64,000 bases of DNA from Sporocytophaga myxococcoides (lineage in GTDB: Bacteria > Bacteroidota > Bacteroidia > Cytophagales > Cytophagaceae): NCBI RefSeq assembly GCF_000775915.1, contig NZ_BBLT01000004.1, forward strand, positions 434,001 through 498,000. The letters run 5' to 3'. Both the position numbers and the translations under genes were made by a program. The number at the start of each line of letters is the position of its first letter. Within the stretch, counting starts at the first letter, position 1. Positions 63,171 to 64,000 of this stretch are shown here, piece after piece. Under the pieces are notes generated by a model, which was given only the letters and a program-made list of their open reading frames with translations, was not told where the DNA came from and ran no database searches.

Positions 63171-64000
63171 TTAAAACTGCACCTTGTACCCCATATATGG
63201 GAATAAACCAAGCTGATAATAAGTTTTCACTTCTTTCGCCTTATTATCCCAGTCTTGTGTGAGTACGTTTTGAGTATTAAGCAGATTATCGGCAGCTATA
63301 AAGAAATTATGATTTGATTTTGCCTTGTTAAGTCGGTATGAAATCTTCAAATCTGTTCTAAAATAATCTTTTAACTGAGTTTCATATGCTCTGCTATAGT
63401 CGTAAACTGCTTCACCCTTTTGTAGAGATGCTTGAACATCTACAGGTATAATTCTTCTTCCTCCTGAGGCGGTTACTTTGAAATCAACTGATATCAGCTT
63501 TTTATTATTTGCATCAAGATGGAACTCCTTTCCGGCAAGTGCATTTACAACATACCCAATGTTAAATGCCGAGTTTCTCCAAACTCCATCTGATCCCTGA
63601 TATTCAGATTTTAAAATAGACAAGTTGGTCAGGAAATAGAAATCTTTATTAAAGTACCTTTCCAAAGTCAGCTCTAGTCCGTAGTTTCTTCCTTTTCCTG
63701 TGTTTACAGTACTGTCAAGAACATAGAACCCATATTCCGCTCCGGTATTTAAAATCGAATATACTCCGGCACCATTCTCATGGGAAATGCTGACAGGCAC
63801 GTTATACATATGCTGGTAATAAGCTTCTGTTTTGAATTTCAGATTTTTACTAAGAGCTCTTTGGTAACCTCCGACCAAGTGAAGACTTTTGGTTAATCCG
63901 ACATTCTTGTTTGGCTGATTATAGTTTCCTGTTTTCTCATCATAGAATCTGTACTGATAAATAAACAGGTTCTGAGCCTGACTATGAAGACCTGTTGCAA
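63171..64000 (-). CDS. TonB-dependent receptor, C-terminal part (runs off the window)
   Basis: The reverse-strand frame is open to the right edge and gives about 275 residues of a C-terminal outer membrane barrel: GLHSQAQNLFIYQY, then alternating strands with TEAYYQHMYNVPVSI, GRNYGLELTLERYFNKDFYFLTN and ending GLFPYMGYKVQF with a terminal Phe. This is the end of a TonB-dependent receptor, which imports a large ligand using energy from TonB. The TTG at 63878 is not a real start because the same frame continues upstream with good barrel sequence. The plug domain and ligand cannot be seen. Confidence 0.9.
   Translation of the reverse strand, partial: ATGLHSQAQNLFIYQYRFYDEKTGNYNQPNKNVGLTKSLHLVGGYQRALSKNLKFKTEAYYQHMYNVPVSISHENGAGVYSILNTGAEYGFYVLDSTVNTGKGRNYGLELTLERYFNKDFYFLTNLSILKSEYQGSDGVWRNSAFNIGYVVNALAGKEFHLDANNKKLISVDFKVTASGGRRIIPVDVQASLQKGEAVYDYSRAYETQLKDYFRTDLKISYRLNKAKSNHNFFIAADNLLNTQNVLTQDWDNKAKEVKTYYQLGLFPYMGYKVQF

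Larger units (their letters stand above)
62904..63174. repeat. Possible MITE-like segment with 12-base inverted ends
   Basis: TTAAGTTATAAG at 62904-62915 is a perfect inverted repeat of CTTATAACTTAA at 63163-63174. The two ends delimit the whole 271-base gap between the AlbA_2 gene start and the TonB receptor stop codon. The right end continues as a tandem repeat and the left end carries related AAGTT/AAAGT words in the opposite sense. No ORF and no flanking direct repeat is clear, so transposition is not proven. Confidence 0.35.

Noticed and set aside
1-64000. CRISPR array, insertion sequence or prophage
   Set aside because: No spaced repeats of 25-40 bases, no transposase-like or integrase-like protein and no phage structural gene were seen. 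The only repeats are the short ones reported.

Overview
The window is AT-rich DNA from a member of the phylum Bacteroidota, most likely a gliding, soil- or water-type Cytophagales bacterium (Cytophaga/Sporocytophaga-like). The evidence is several long secreted proteins with C-terminal type IX secretion (T9SS) sorting domains, the T9SS proteins PorQ and a PorE-like OmpA protein, DUF4142/DUF4112/YceI/DUF2892 proteins, ribosomal protein THX, a TonB-dependent receptor, and genes that mostly lack Shine-Dalgarno sequences. The genus is an inference. No rRNA, tRNA, CRISPR, insertion sequence or phage genes were seen.

Layout. 1-9.8 kb: the 5' end of a lipoprotein gene, a family 2 glycosyltransferase, a kelch-repeat T9SS cargo, and two tandem paralogous T9SS cargos of about 930 residues (glucose/sorbosone-dehydrogenase-like propeller, calcium-binding thrombospondin-3 repeats, beta-sandwich, sorting domain), then a gene-poor stretch holding what looks like a decayed gene. 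9.8-21.5 kb: a DUF1275 protein, then a tightly overlapping minus-strand exopolysaccharide cluster. In transcription order this is: stand-alone response regulator, sugar-phosphate transferase with a degenerate receiver domain, half-size TolC-like protein, Wzz/Wzc-like co-polymerase with an eroded kinase domain, GT4 glycosyltransferase, Wzx flippase, O-antigen ligase/polymerase, and two GT2 glycosyltransferases. 21.8-33.9 kb: a mixed region with a TrpD2/YbiB-like protein, a T9SS cargo, THX, an atypical OmpA-like protein, a baeRF-type protein, a DUF2064-like protein, a secreted zinc protease, a DsbA-like protein and several small lipoproteins.

34.1-38.3 kb: egtB-egtD (ergothioneine synthesis) directly followed by cysE-cysM (cysteine synthesis), a coherent thiol module in which the second pair makes the sulfur donor for the first. 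38.4-49.1 kb: a lipoprotein, an SDR-histidine kinase pair, the lon-porQ-hslU operon and a PorE-like protein. 49.2-60.7 kb: a TMTC-like membrane protein with many TPRs, a CgeB-like glycosyltransferase, Nudix, YceI, a four-PAS histidine kinase, S41 protease, SRPBCC and other envelope proteins. 61-64 kb: a MetY-like protein that has lost its PLP lysine, an AlbA_2 DNA-binding-type protein, a short MITE-like segment with terminal inverted repeats, and the 3' part of a TonB-dependent receptor.

The best candidates for something new are the exopolysaccharide cluster with its pseudo-receiver/Cys-insert sugar transferase and half-size TolC partner, the lysine-less MetY-like protein, the compact ergothioneine-cysteine module, and the lon-porQ-hslU linkage. 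All calls come from reading the sequence and from general family knowledge. No database search was run.
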